Assembly: GCA_035352895.1 (NCBI GenBank)
Contig: DAOPYN010000006.1
Span: 55,307-119,306, forward strand
DNA from: UBA5070 sp035352895
GTDB lineage: Bacteria > Fibrobacterota > Fibrobacteria > UBA5070
DNA: 64,000 nt
Reading direction: 5' to 3'
This document shows positions 42,620 to 51,589 of this stretch, in pieces. Under the pieces are notes generated by a model. The model did no database searches and had not been told where the DNA came from. It was given only the letters and a program-made list of their open reading frames with translations. Position 1 is the stretch's first letter. Every line of letters begins with the position of its first letter. A program made the position numbers and the translations under genes.

Positions 42620-45441
42620 TGGCTTCCCAAGCGAAGGCCGCCACGGCTCGGGGAACTGCGGCGCGGATGGCATCGGCGGCACTGTTGCTGGTGATCCTAT
42701 CCAACTGCAACCTCTCGCGCACGATCCTCTCCGAGGACGATGCGCGGGACGCCCAGGCGCCGGGAAGCGCGCGGAAGATCGAGGCCAAGGGAATCCTGCT
42801 GCGCCTGGGTTCCGACGATCCCCAGGCCACCCCGGAGGAGCGTCCTGGCTGGACGCGCTTTTCGCACGACTACTGGATGGACACCACCGAGCTCACCCAG
42901 GAGGAGTTCGTCGCCCTGACTGGACGGAATCCGTCAAAGGTTTCCGGATCGCGCCTCCCGGTGACCGACGTGACCTGGTACGACGCCGTCCTGGCGGCCA
43001 ACGCCCGATCCAGGCGCGACGGCCTGGACACCGTCTACGCCTACGCGGGCTCCCGGATCGGAACCGGAGGGGAGGTGCTGGATCTGTCGGGGCTTTCCGT
43101 GCACCTGGAGCGCGATGGTTGGCGCCTTCCCACCGAGGCCGAGTGGGAATTCGCCTCGCGCGCGGGAATCGCCACGCCCTACCCCTGGGGGACTCTGGCC
43201 GACTCCTCGAAGGCGCGCAGCCACGCCTGGTACCAGGCCAATTCCGGAGGTGCGACCCACGATGTGGGAACGCTCGCGCCCAACGCCTGGGGACTCCACG
43301 ACATGGCCGGCAACGTGATGGAATGGGTGCAGGACTGGAAAGGACCGTTCCCCCGGGACACCATCGCCGACTACGCCGGTCCGGAAGCGCCTCGCGACAT
43401 TCCCGAAATCCCCTTGAAGGGCGGGGCGGCACCCTACGGCATCGAGCGCCTCAGGCCTTCGTCGCGCACGGGAAGCTACGCCGCCTATCCCTCCAGCAAG
43501 GCCGAGTATGTCGGATTCCGTCTGGTACGCGGAGCCTTCGCGGCCAGGACTTCCAACGCATCCGGCGCGACCGTCGAGGCCCCCTCGGTGTCCATCCTTC
43601 CGGCGAACCTCTCCAAGGTGCTGGGAGCCACCCAGGCGAGGCTGGTCTTCGTGCACCGGTTCGCCGGCAAGGGAATCCTCCGGTGGATCGATTTCGCCGA
43701 AACTTCGCCCATCGTCCGTTCCCTCCCCGATCCGGATCCGGCCTTCCATCCCGCCATCTCGCCTGACGGAAAATGGGTGGTCTGGAGCACGGCCATGGAA
43801 GGCTCGTCCTCCACCGCTTCCCGGATCAAGGCAAGAAGACTCACCTCCAAGGACAGCCCCACCTTGGATCTGGGTGCCGGTGCCATTCCCCGTTGGTGGG
43901 TGGATGGCGCCGACACCTTCCTCGTGTGGGTCCGTTCCGCGCAGGACAACACCGATCCCGCCTGGTCGGCCAACCGGACCTTCGCCCGTCGCTGGACTTC
44001 GTTCGGACTCCTGATGGGGGCCGTTTCCGAATGGGGCGCGGGCGCCTTCCACGATGGACGTTCCGGCCCCTATCTGTACACGGGCTATCGCAGGCTCAAG
44101 CAGCTGGACGTGCGAAGCGGGAGGCAAAGGACCTTGTTCGCCGCTCCGGCAAACGGAAAATCGCCCGGAGACACTTCCCAGGTCTGCAACGTCTCGGCTG
44201 CTCCAGATCCCTCCGGCCGGGTGATGTTCCTCGACTTCGGATACGCGGCCCGATCCTCCCTGGTCGGCCGGCCATACGGGATCCACGAGATCGCCTTCGT
44301 CGCCGATTCCCTGGGCAACGTGCTCCAGTCGATTCCCGCACCGCCGGGGAAATCGCAGTGGGACCATCTGGAGTGGAGCAACCATCCGCGCTGGGCCGTC
44401 GCGGTGGCCGTGGAACCGTCGGGAACCCACAAGGAAATCCATCTCCTGGATCTCGTTTCCGAAACCTCCGTTCCGCTCCTGTCCGCGGAGGAACTCTGGA
44501 TGCCGAACCTGTGGGTGGGGCCCACCGGCGCCAACCTCTCGCTGGAGGATTCCGAGCTCGATTCCGCCGGTGCCTGGACGATTCCCAAGAACACCTACGA
44601 GCTCGAGGAGTTCGCCATCAAGACCCGCGCGTTCTGGATGCGCAAGGACAGCGTCGAGATCGCCTTCATCGGAAGTTCGCGCGCCAAGGCCGGTTTCGAT
44701 CCTACCCTGATCCGCTCCGGAAGTGCGTTCAATTGGGCCTACAGCGCCGCCGAGATCCAGGGCAACCGCAAGGTGGTGGAACAATACCTGCTCCCGCACG
44801 CGAGTCGTCTTCGAGTGGTCCTGCTGAGTCTGATGCCGGGTTGGATGTTCAGCTACCGGTCCAAATCGTGGACCGACATCGAGGCCGGTTTCGGCTACCG
44901 CTACGATGCCAACCACCGCTTCTGGCGCGAGGGTGTTCCTCGCTCGTACCTGGAGGTGGTGGGCGCAAGAAGTTGGCCGACCTCCAGCCTCTTCGACAGC
45001 CTGGGCGGGACCTACCACGACCAGAACGATCCCGTCGCATCACCTCCGCCCTGGCTCATCCCCGCGGGCACCAGCGAGGATTTCGCCAAGGAACCCTTCG
45101 TGTCCAACTGGACCGATCTGGTGGCCACCATCGACACCCTCAACCGCCGCGGCATCCAGGTGGTCCTGGTGAATTTCCCCCAGAACAAAGGATACAAGGA
45201 CACCCCCTACGCGGGCATCTACGGCCCCACCTGGGCGACCTGGAAGGAATTGACCAAACGCATCCGCACCCTGGAAGCAGGGCGGCCCCTGTTCCATTTC
45301 TACGATGCCAACCGCGACGGCCTGCACGACTACCCTTCCTGGGAATTCATCAACGCCGACCACCTGAACTCCCTGGGCGCCATTCGCCTGACCTCCCGTC
45401 TCGACAGCATTCTCCACAGCATCTCCAGCCAAGGACGATAG
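42616..45441 (+). CDS. Large three-domain lipoprotein (TIGR02171-like), copy 2
   Basis: 941 aa. The start ATG 42616 overlaps the previous stop (ATGATG; the second ATG at 42619 is an alternative). The lipobox is ILSNC. The domain order matches copy 1: a Cys-free SUMF-like part (HDYWMDTTELTQEEFVALTG, GWRLPTEAEWEFASRAG), a propeller (HPAISPDGKWVVWSTAMEGS) and an SGNH-like end with FIGSSRAKAGFDPTLIRSGS, VVLLSLMPGWMF and FINADHLNSLGAIRLTSRLD. Near the end the Asp-x-x-His of copy 1 reads Asn-Ala-Asp-His, so catalysis would need a different acid or be lost. Probably exported to the outer membrane; function unknown. Confidence 0.88.
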   Translation: MMASQAKAATARGTAARMASAALLLVILSNCNLSRTILSEDDARDAQAPGSARKIEAKGILLRLGSDDPQATPEERPGWTRFSHDYWMDTTELTQEEFVALTGRNPSKVSGSRLPVTDVTWYDAVLAANARSRRDGLDTVYAYAGSRIGTGGEVLDLSGLSVHLERDGWRLPTEAEWEFASRAGIATPYPWGTLADSSKARSHAWYQANSGGATHDVGTLAPNAWGLHDMAGNVMEWVQDWKGPFPRDTIADYAGPEAPRDIPEIPLKGGAAPYGIERLRPSSRTGSYAAYPSSKAEYVGFRLVRGAFAARTSNASGATVEAPSVSILPANLSKVLGATQARLVFVHRFAGKGILRWIDFAETSPIVRSLPDPDPAFHPAISPDGKWVVWSTAMEGSSSTASRIKARRLTSKDSPTLDLGAGAIPRWWVDGADTFLVWVRSAQDNTDPAWSANRTFARRWTSFGLLMGAVSEWGAGAFHDGRSGPYLYTGYRRLKQLDVRSGRQRTLFAAPANGKSPGDTSQVCNVSAAPDPSGRVMFLDFGYAARSSLVGRPYGIHEIAFVADSLGNVLQSIPAPPGKSQWDHLEWSNHPRWAVAVAVEPSGTHKEIHLLDLVSETSVPLLSAEELWMPNLWVGPTGANLSLEDSELDSAGAWTIPKNTYELEEFAIKTRAFWMRKDSVEIAFIGSSRAKAGFDPTLIRSGSAFNWAYSAAEIQGNRKVVEQYLLPHASRLRVVLLSLMPGWMFSYRSKSWTDIEAGFGYRYDANHRFWREGVPRSYLEVVGARSWPTSSLFDSLGGTYHDQNDPVASPPPWLIPAGTSEDFAKEPFVSNWTDLVATIDTLNRRGIQVVLVNFPQNKGYKDTPYAGIYGPTWATWKELTKRIRTLEAGRPLFHFYDANRDGLHDYPSWEFINADHLNSLGAIRLTSRLDSILHSISSQGR

Positions 45442-45443
45442 AG

Positions 45444-48227
45444 TTGTTCCTCTCCCTCCCCGAATCCTTCCGTTCCCTGGGCTTGGCTTTCGCCGCGTCC
45501 TGCCTTCTGGCCTCCTGCGATTTCTCCAGGACCATCCCCTCCGAAGCCTCCGACCCGACCCGACTCCCCTCCGGAGGAGCTCGTCTGATCGCCGCCACCG
45601 GCACCGTCCTCCGTCTGGGCTCCGACGACCCCCAGGCCGCCCCGGAGGAGCGTCCCGGCTGGACCCGTTTCGCCCACGATTTCTGGATGGACACTGTGGA
45701 AGTCACCCAGAAGGAATTCCAGGAACTGCTTGGACGGAATCCGTCTCCAATCCGCGGGGACGACCTTCCCGTGACCAACGTCACCTGGTTCGACGCCGTG
45801 CTGGCCGCCAACGCCCGCTCCAGGCACGAAGGCTTGGACACGGTCTACTCCTATTCGGGATCCCAAACCGGCGCGATCGGAGAGGTCCTGGATCTCCCGG
45901 GCCTCTCCATCCATCCGGAACGCGACGGCTGGCGCCTGCCCACGGAAGCCGAATGGGAGCTGGCCGCCCGCGCGGGAACCAACACCCCATACCCTTGGGG
46001 AACCGTCGCCGATTCCGCCAAGGCCCGGCAATACGCATGGTTCCAAGGCAACGCAGGGGGCAAACCACATCCCGTGGGAGGCCTTTCCCCGAACGCCTGG
46101 GGGCTCCACGACATGGCCGGAAACGTCATGGAATGGGTGCAGGACTGGAAGGGCTCCTTTCCCAAGGACACTTTGGTGGATTTCGCGGGTCAAGCCACTC
46201 CCAGCGAGGTCGCCGATGTTCCCGTGAAAGGGGGAGCGACCCTTTTCGGCCTATCCCTCCTGAGGCCCTCCTCGCGCAGCTCCACCTACGCCTCCGGCAA
46301 AGGCTCCCGTACGGAATACGTCGGATTCAGACTGGTCCGCGGAGCCTCTCGCCCCTCCTTCGCGGATCCTTTCGGCAATGCTCTCCAGCTTCCCGACATC
46401 GGGTTGGCGGCGTACCGTCCGACGGACAGGATGTCCGTGCGCGCGGCGCGACTGGTGTTCGTCAATCGCAGCGCCGGAAGAGGCACCCTCGCCTGGGTCG
46501 ATTTCTCCGAGACCCTTCCCGTGGTCCGTTACCTGCCGGATTCCTTCCCGGTCTTCCATCCCGTCATTTCGCCGGACGGGAAGTGGGTGGCCTGGAGCAC
46601 CGCCTTGGAAGGCTCCACCTCTCCCTCGCGCATCCGCGTCCGACGGCTCGCTTCCACCGCATCCACCGCGTTCGATCTGGGCGATGGCGCGATCCCCCGG
46701 TGGTGGGTGAACGGATCCGACACCTTCCTGATCCGCGCCCAAGCCATGGACAATCTTTCCACGGGATGGGCGGGCAGTCGCACCACCATGCGCAGGTGGT
46801 TCTCCGGAAACCTGCAGGGGCAGGAAACGGAGCTGTCGAGGGGATCCTACCACGACGGTCGATCCGGACGATTCCTCTACACGGGATATCGCCGTCTGAT
46901 GCAACTCGACCTCCAGTCCGGAATCGGAAGCATCCTGTTCACCGCCCCGCGAAACGGAAAGGATCCTGGCGACACCTCCCAAGTCTGCAACGTCAGCTCG
47001 GCTCCCGACGGATCGGGTCGGGTGATGTTCCTGGACTTCGGCTTCTCCGGCAGATCGGGTGTCGTCGGCAGACCCTACGGGATCCACGAAATCGCTTTCG
47101 TCGCCGACAGCAGCGGACGGATTCTGCAGAGCATTCCCGCTCCCTCCGGCGAAACACAGTGGGAGCACCTGGAATGGTCGAACGCTCCAAGATGGGCGGT
47201 GGCCTCGGTCCAGAACGGAACCGGATCCAACCATGCGATCCACCTGCTTGACCTCGAGTCGGGAACCAGCACCCTCCTGGCTTCCGGCGAAGACCTTTGG
47301 CACCCGGGGCTCTGGGTGGATGGTCGCTCGCCGGGTACCGATCCGACCACGTTCGATTCCGCTGGGCGCTATTTCGATCCAACTCCTTCCCCGGAGATGC
47401 TGGTGTTCGGCGAAAACCTCCTGCGCTTTTGGCTCGCCCAAGACTCCCTCGACGTAGTCATCGTCGGGAGCTCCCACCTCTCGGGTCTCGTGCCCGGGCA
47501 CTTTCCGAACCACAAGGCACTCTCCTTGGCGATGGCGGCCTCATCCCTCCCCGATTGGGAGAAGATCGTCCGGAACATCGTGCTCCCCAACACTCCGAAG
47601 CTCCGCACCCTGGTCATCAGCTTCATGCCTGGTTGGTTCTTCCGCTCGGGTGGTGCTTGGCCCGAAGAACGATGGCCGACCAACATCCGCAACGCCAAGG
47701 GAATCCAGTTCGACTCCTCCCACGGATTCTGGACTTCCGGCATCCCTCGGGATTTCAAGTCGAGCATCCAGGCCAGGATGGAGGAACGCTCCCTGGTCGC
47801 GAATCCTCCTGTTTCCAACGTCCATGGTCCGGGATGGGGTGACGAACATCCTCACCTGAGCATTTCCCCGTACCAGGACACCCTCCTTCCGGAGTATGCG
47901 GAGAGCTTCTGGAGATTCGACGAACTGGTCCGTGTGGTCAACGCGCGTGGAGTCCACGTCCTGGTGGTGAACGCTCCGCAAAGCCCCTGGTACGCGGGCA
48001 CTCCCTACGCCGGTCGGTACGGACCCACCTGGCCCGTATACCTCTCGATGGTCCGCAAGATGCGCGAGAGGGAGAGGACGAATCCCTTCTTCCACTTCTA
48101 CGACGCCCACCTGGATGCAAAGCACGACTACAAATCGGAAGAAGCAGGCAACTGGGACCATCTGATCGGGGTCGGTTACACGAAGCTCGGAGCACGCCTG
48201 GATTCGGTCGTTTCCGGTTTGCGCTGA
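45444..48227 (+). CDS. Large three-domain lipoprotein (TIGR02171-like), copy 3
   Basis: 927 aa from a TTG start at 45444, chosen because AAGGA lies 8 bases upstream, 2 bp follow the previous stop, and the next residues form a lipoprotein signal (LGLAFAASCLLASC). Domains are as in copies 1 and 2: SUMF-like (HDFWMDTVEVTQKEFQELLG; no catalytic Cys pair), PD40 propeller (HPVISPDGKWVAWSTALEGS, nearly identical to copy 1) and SGNH-like (IVGSSHLSGLVPGHFPNHKA, LVISFMPGWFFRSG, GNWDHLIGVGYTKLGARLDS). The propeller is closer to copy 1 and the signal/Cys region (CDFSRTIPSE) closer to copy 2, as if segments were exchanged. It ends the three-gene operon; the convergent histone-like gene follows 246 bp later. 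Confidence 0.88.
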   Translation: MFLSLPESFRSLGLAFAASCLLASCDFSRTIPSEASDPTRLPSGGARLIAATGTVLRLGSDDPQAAPEERPGWTRFAHDFWMDTVEVTQKEFQELLGRNPSPIRGDDLPVTNVTWFDAVLAANARSRHEGLDTVYSYSGSQTGAIGEVLDLPGLSIHPERDGWRLPTEAEWELAARAGTNTPYPWGTVADSAKARQYAWFQGNAGGKPHPVGGLSPNAWGLHDMAGNVMEWVQDWKGSFPKDTLVDFAGQATPSEVADVPVKGGATLFGLSLLRPSSRSSTYASGKGSRTEYVGFRLVRGASRPSFADPFGNALQLPDIGLAAYRPTDRMSVRAARLVFVNRSAGRGTLAWVDFSETLPVVRYLPDSFPVFHPVISPDGKWVAWSTALEGSTSPSRIRVRRLASTASTAFDLGDGAIPRWWVNGSDTFLIRAQAMDNLSTGWAGSRTTMRRWFSGNLQGQETELSRGSYHDGRSGRFLYTGYRRLMQLDLQSGIGSILFTAPRNGKDPGDTSQVCNVSSAPDGSGRVMFLDFGFSGRSGVVGRPYGIHEIAFVADSSGRILQSIPAPSGETQWEHLEWSNAPRWAVASVQNGTGSNHAIHLLDLESGTSTLLASGEDLWHPGLWVDGRSPGTDPTTFDSAGRYFDPTPSPEMLVFGENLLRFWLAQDSLDVVIVGSSHLSGLVPGHFPNHKALSLAMAASSLPDWEKIVRNIVLPNTPKLRTLVISFMPGWFFRSGGAWPEERWPTNIRNAKGIQFDSSHGFWTSGIPRDFKSSIQARMEERSLVANPPVSNVHGPGWGDEHPHLSISPYQDTLLPEYAESFWRFDELVRVVNARGVHVLVVNAPQSPWYAGTPYAGRYGPTWPVYLSMVRKMRERERTNPFFHFYDAHLDAKHDYKSEEAGNWDHLIGVGYTKLGARLDSVVSGLR

Positions 48228-48407
48228 AACACAACAGGAGGGCCGCAGGCACTCCGTCGGAGGAAAACGATCCGGCGGATCGACAGCATCCTCGTCGATT
48301 GGAAATGAATCTCCTCCATTGGGAGATCCCTTTTCAGGAAAATCGATTCCGTAAAGGATTCCTTTCCCCGGTGAATCGATGCGGGAGACAGGGACAACGC
48401 CGATCCC

Positions 48408-48444
48408 CAAAACAAAAACCGCCCTCGGATCACTCCGAGAGCGG
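48408..48444 (-). terminator. Rho-independent terminator of the histone-like gene
   Basis: On the minus strand CCGCTCTCGGA pairs with TCCGAGGGCGG (one G-T pair) around a short loop and is followed by TTTTTGTTTTG. It lies 29 bp after the stop of the Ala/Lys-rich gene. The rest of the 48228-48473 gap contains no gene. Confidence 0.88.
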
Positions 48445-48473
48445 CAAGCGTTACAGTACGGAGGAGAAGGCGA

Positions 48474-48743
48474 TTAGGCCTTCTTCGCGGCCTTCTTGGG
48501 AGCGGCCTTCTTGGGAGCGGCGGCCTTCTTGGGGGCGGCTTTCTTAGGAGCGGCGGCCTTCTTGGGGGCGGCCTTCTTGGGAGCGGCGGCCTTCTTGGGG
48601 GCGGCAGCCTTCTTGGGAGCTGCAGCCTTCTTGGCGGCGGCGGCCTTCTTGGGAGCTGCAGCCTTCTTGGGGGCGGCGGCCTTCTTGGGAGCTGCAGCCT
48701 TCTTGGGGGCGGCGGCTTTCTTGGGTGCTGCTTTCTTCGGCAT
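48474..48743 (-). CDS. Histone H1-like Ala/Lys/Pro-rich protein
   Basis: 89 aa made almost only of PKKAAA and AAPKKA repeats (start MPKKAAPKKAAAPKKAAAPK), like the C-terminal tail of eukaryotic H1 and bacterial H1-like proteins (AlgP, HctB-type). It is strongly basic, likely unfolded, and expected to bind DNA and compact the nucleoid. ATG 48743 follows GGAGGAG with 6-base spacing. The gene has its own strong promoter (48848-48876), a ~105-base 5' UTR and its own terminator, so it is probably well expressed as a single unit. The repeat structure of the DNA makes its length unstable. A Lys/Ala-rich stretch also occurs in the protein at 51590-52105. Confidence 0.88.
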   Translation of the reverse strand: MPKKAAPKKAAAPKKAAAPKKAAAPKKAAAPKKAAAAKKAAAPKKAAAPKKAAAPKKAAPKKAAAPKKAAPKKAAAPKKAAPKKAAKKA

Positions 48744-48847
48744 GGCGTTCTCCTCCGTGGAGTCGCTGATGGTGACATTGGCGCAAAACGCGCCTGTTTG
48801 CGGGGTTCTGGCAGCGGTTGACACCGTTGCTGAACCATCCTAGTCAA

Positions 48848-48876
48848 ATGATACGCTGGTCTATTCTTCGAGTCAA
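48848..48876 (-). promoter_or_regulatory. Sigma-70 promoter of the histone-like gene
   Basis: On the minus strand TTGACT (48876-48871) and TATCAT (48853-48848) are 17 bases apart, both close to consensus. The pair lies about 105 bp upstream of ATG 48743 and within the 185-bp gap after glnD, which holds no gene. Confidence 0.75.
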
Positions 48877-48928
48877 CAGGGATTGACGGATTTTTTTGCA
48901 ATTCTTAACGCTATAGACAAATTCTGTC

Positions 48929-51562
48929 TCACTTTTCCGAGGACAACAGAGCGGCGAGCTCCTGGCGCACTTCCTCGCGGATGGAATCGGCGGCGATCCT
49001 CCGCCCGTCCGAACCCGTCAGATAGAACGAATCGATGGCGCGGTCGGCTTCCGTCCAGACTCGCGCGGAATGGATAACCCATTGTCTCCGCGACAGATGC
49101 GCGGTGAGGTCGAACAGCAGGCCAAGCCGGTCGGGAGCCGTGATGTCCAGCACGGTGCGGTCGTCGGAAGCCTGGTCGTGGAACTCCACCGACACCTTTG
49201 GGGTCATGATGTGCGAGACAGAGCCTTCCCAGCGGCGGATGTACCCGCGGACCATTTCCTCCAGCTCCGCCGAGGGAAGATCCCTCGCCTTGCCGATGCG
49301 TTCCTCGCACAGGCGTGCCAGGTCTTCGGCGTCACGCACCTGCGAAGGATCGCGGGCGATCACCGAGAACAGGTCGATGGCCAGTCCGTCCACGCGCGTG
49401 TAGACCTGCGAGGAGGCGATGGACAATCCCAATGTGGTGAGACCCGCGCAGATGCGCGCGAGCAGCCCGGGACGATCGGCCATCACCACCGCCAGATCCC
49501 AGTGCGAGCCCATGTCGCGGGCCTTGGCCGCGATGCGCCGATGGCTGGACAGGGATTGGATCAATTCGAGATGGTCGGCCACTTGGCGCGGCGAGACCGA
49601 ACTCGCGTAGCGGCGCGGCAGGAGCTTGATGTGCTCCAGCACCTCCTCGCGCGGGTGCCCGAACGTCTCCTGCGCAAGGGCATCCCGACGCGACTCGGTT
49701 TCCGGCTGCGAAGACTCCTCGCGCAATTCGGACTGGGCGGTCTCGTAGAGCCTGCGCAGGAGGCTCGCCTTCCATGCCGACCATGCGTCCGGGTGCACCG
49801 ACGACACGTCCGCCCAAGTCAACACGTACAACGACCTCAGGAGGTGTTCGTCGGGGATCTTGGCCAGAAGGTCGCGCAGGGTCTTGGGATCCTCGATGTC
49901 GCGACGTTGCGCAAGGTGGTTCAGGAGCAGGTGGTGCTTCACCAGGAGCGATGCCTGCGCGGCACGCGCCTCCGAGAACCCCGACTGGAGGCAGTACTCG
50001 CGCACCAGCTTGGCCCCCGACTCGCTATGGTCCGGACCCAATCCCTTGCCCACGTCGTGGAACAGCGAAGCCACGAACAGCACATCGAGGTCCTCAACGG
50101 AGGCCAGCTCGCCTTTCAGGTGGGCGAGCACCGGATCGGAGGAGGAGGCGAGAGTGGAAATGCGCGTGAGCACGGTGAGGGTGTGCTCGTCCGTGGTGTA
50201 GACGTGGTAGATGTCGTGCTGGCTGTGGCAGTCGATCCAACGGAAGTCCGGGACGATCAAGCCCAGCACGCCGATGCGGTGCAGCTCGCGGATGGTGGTT
50301 CCCCGGGAGCTGGATGCCTTGGCGATCTCAAGGAACCTGGCGAGGCAAGCCACCCGATCGATCTCGGCGGGGTCGGTGACCGACACCGCCTGGCGCACGA
50401 ACCAGCGCGTGCGGGCACCCACCCCGACACCCGCCAACTGCGCCGCCCGATGCAGATCCAGGACCAGGGGGAGATCGCCAAGGAAGGGATTGGCCCCGTC
50501 CACCGGCGCTTCCAACGCGCCATCGACCACCGTGAATCGCGCGTCTGGAGAACGCGCACGCACCTTTCGCCTCTGCTCCTCCTGCAGGTCGCAGTAGCGC
50601 GTGGTCACGGAATCCACCGTCCGCACGTGGCGGTAGAAGTCTTTCTGGAAAAGTTCCACCGCCTTGGCCGTCCCCACGTCCTTGTATCCGATCGCCCTGG
50701 CGACCTTGGGCTGCTCCTCGAATCCCAACCGGTCGCTCTTCTGACCCGTCACGTTGTGCAGCGCGATGCGGGCACCCAGGAGGAATTCGTTCGCGTGCCG
50801 CAGCTCCTCCAATTCCTCGGGCGCCACGATGCCCGCCCTGGCGAGATCTTCCAGGCTCCGCACGCCATGGAGGATCCCCGCCAGCCACACCAGGGAATGG
50901 AGGTCCCGCAGGCAACCGCGACCTTCCTTGAGATTGGGCTCCAGCATCTGGGCGAGCTCTCCCTGCGATGCCAGACGCTTTTCGCGTTCCTCCAGCTTGC
51001 GCTGGACCAGGTACTTCTGGCGGCGGGCCGAGGGACGCTCGGCCACGAAACCCGCGAACTCCTGGTAAAGCTCGAAGTTCCCCCCCAGGAACCTCTCCTG
51101 CAGGAAGGCCGTGTAGGTCTCGACGTCGGTTTCCGCCGCCTTGCGGCACTCGGCGACCGAACGCACGGCATGGCCCAGCACCATGCCGAGGTCCCACAGC
51201 GGATAGAGCATCTGTTCCACCTCGGCGATCACCTCGCTGGAAGGTTTCCTCGGGACCAGGATCAGGAGATCCACGTCGCTTCTGGGGCAGATTTCGCGGC
51301 GCCCGTATCCGCCCACGGCCACCAGGGCGATCTCCCATGCATTGCGGGTGGCGTTCATGCGCGCCTCCAGCTGGCTGCGCAGCAGGGCGTCCAGCAGATC
51401 GGCGGCACGCGCGGTGGAAGCGACGGCCGATTCCCCCGCCTCGAAGGCGGTTCGAATCCGGCCCCGCTCCTCCTCCAGCAACGCCCGCAGCGCGGTCAAC
51501 CGCTCCGACGGATTCTGGATGCGATGGAAGACCTGTCGGAACCTCGTCGATGGTGTGTCCAT
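48929..51562 (-). CDS. glnD: [Protein-PII] uridylyltransferase / uridylyl-removing enzyme
   Basis: 877 aa, full length. GlnD adds UMP to PII when glutamine is low and removes it when high, and so controls nitrogen assimilation. The nucleotidyltransferase domain has VGGYGRREICPRSDVDLLIL (residues 83-102). The following GlnD PII-UTase region has LEPNLKEGRGCLRDLHSLVW. The HD domain (about 440-540) includes YHVYTTDEHTLTVL and FHDVGKGLGPDHSE. Two ACT domains close the protein (VVMADRPGLLARICAGLTTL; VLDITAPDRLGLLFDLTAHL). It has no glnK/amt neighbour. It is the last gene of a leftward run beginning at the GH57 gene, 27 bp after 51590-52105. Confidence 0.98.
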   Translation of the reverse strand: MDTPSTRFRQVFHRIQNPSERLTALRALLEEERGRIRTAFEAGESAVASTARAADLLDALLRSQLEARMNATRNAWEIALVAVGGYGRREICPRSDVDLLILVPRKPSSEVIAEVEQMLYPLWDLGMVLGHAVRSVAECRKAAETDVETYTAFLQERFLGGNFELYQEFAGFVAERPSARRQKYLVQRKLEEREKRLASQGELAQMLEPNLKEGRGCLRDLHSLVWLAGILHGVRSLEDLARAGIVAPEELEELRHANEFLLGARIALHNVTGQKSDRLGFEEQPKVARAIGYKDVGTAKAVELFQKDFYRHVRTVDSVTTRYCDLQEEQRRKVRARSPDARFTVVDGALEAPVDGANPFLGDLPLVLDLHRAAQLAGVGVGARTRWFVRQAVSVTDPAEIDRVACLARFLEIAKASSSRGTTIRELHRIGVLGLIVPDFRWIDCHSQHDIYHVYTTDEHTLTVLTRISTLASSSDPVLAHLKGELASVEDLDVLFVASLFHDVGKGLGPDHSESGAKLVREYCLQSGFSEARAAQASLLVKHHLLLNHLAQRRDIEDPKTLRDLLAKIPDEHLLRSLYVLTWADVSSVHPDAWSAWKASLLRRLYETAQSELREESSQPETESRRDALAQETFGHPREEVLEHIKLLPRRYASSVSPRQVADHLELIQSLSSHRRIAAKARDMGSHWDLAVVMADRPGLLARICAGLTTLGLSIASSQVYTRVDGLAIDLFSVIARDPSQVRDAEDLARLCEERIGKARDLPSAELEEMVRGYIRRWEGSVSHIMTPKVSVEFHDQASDDRTVLDITAPDRLGLLFDLTAHLSRRQWVIHSARVWTEADRAIDSFYLTGSDGRRIAADSIREEVRQELAALLSSEK

Positions 51563-51589
51563 GTGGAGAAAGTATTTCTCCGGACTTCG

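Larger units (their letters stand above)
39746..48227 (+). repeat. Tandem array of three coupled paralogous lipoprotein genes
   Basis: Three ~2.8-kb direct copies are joined by an ATGATGG overlap and a 2-bp gap. Blocks such as LRLGSDDPQAAPEERPGWTR and AGNVMEWVQDWKG are almost the same in all three, which gives long stretches for homologous recombination. Confidence 0.92.

Noticed and set aside
43773..45443. Extension of the third large lipoprotein far upstream into the second
   Set aside because: The open frame continues by chance; signal peptide, SD and TTG at 45444 place the true start.
39746..48227. True formylglycine-generating enzyme activity for the SUMF-like domains
   Set aside because: The cysteine pair of catalytic FGE is absent from the GGS...R...GFR region in all three copies, and no sulfatase gene is nearby.
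48474..48743. CRISPR-like or minisatellite repeat in the PKKAAA-coding region
   Set aside because: The repeats are short, contiguous and in frame, with no spacers; they encode the Ala/Lys-rich protein.
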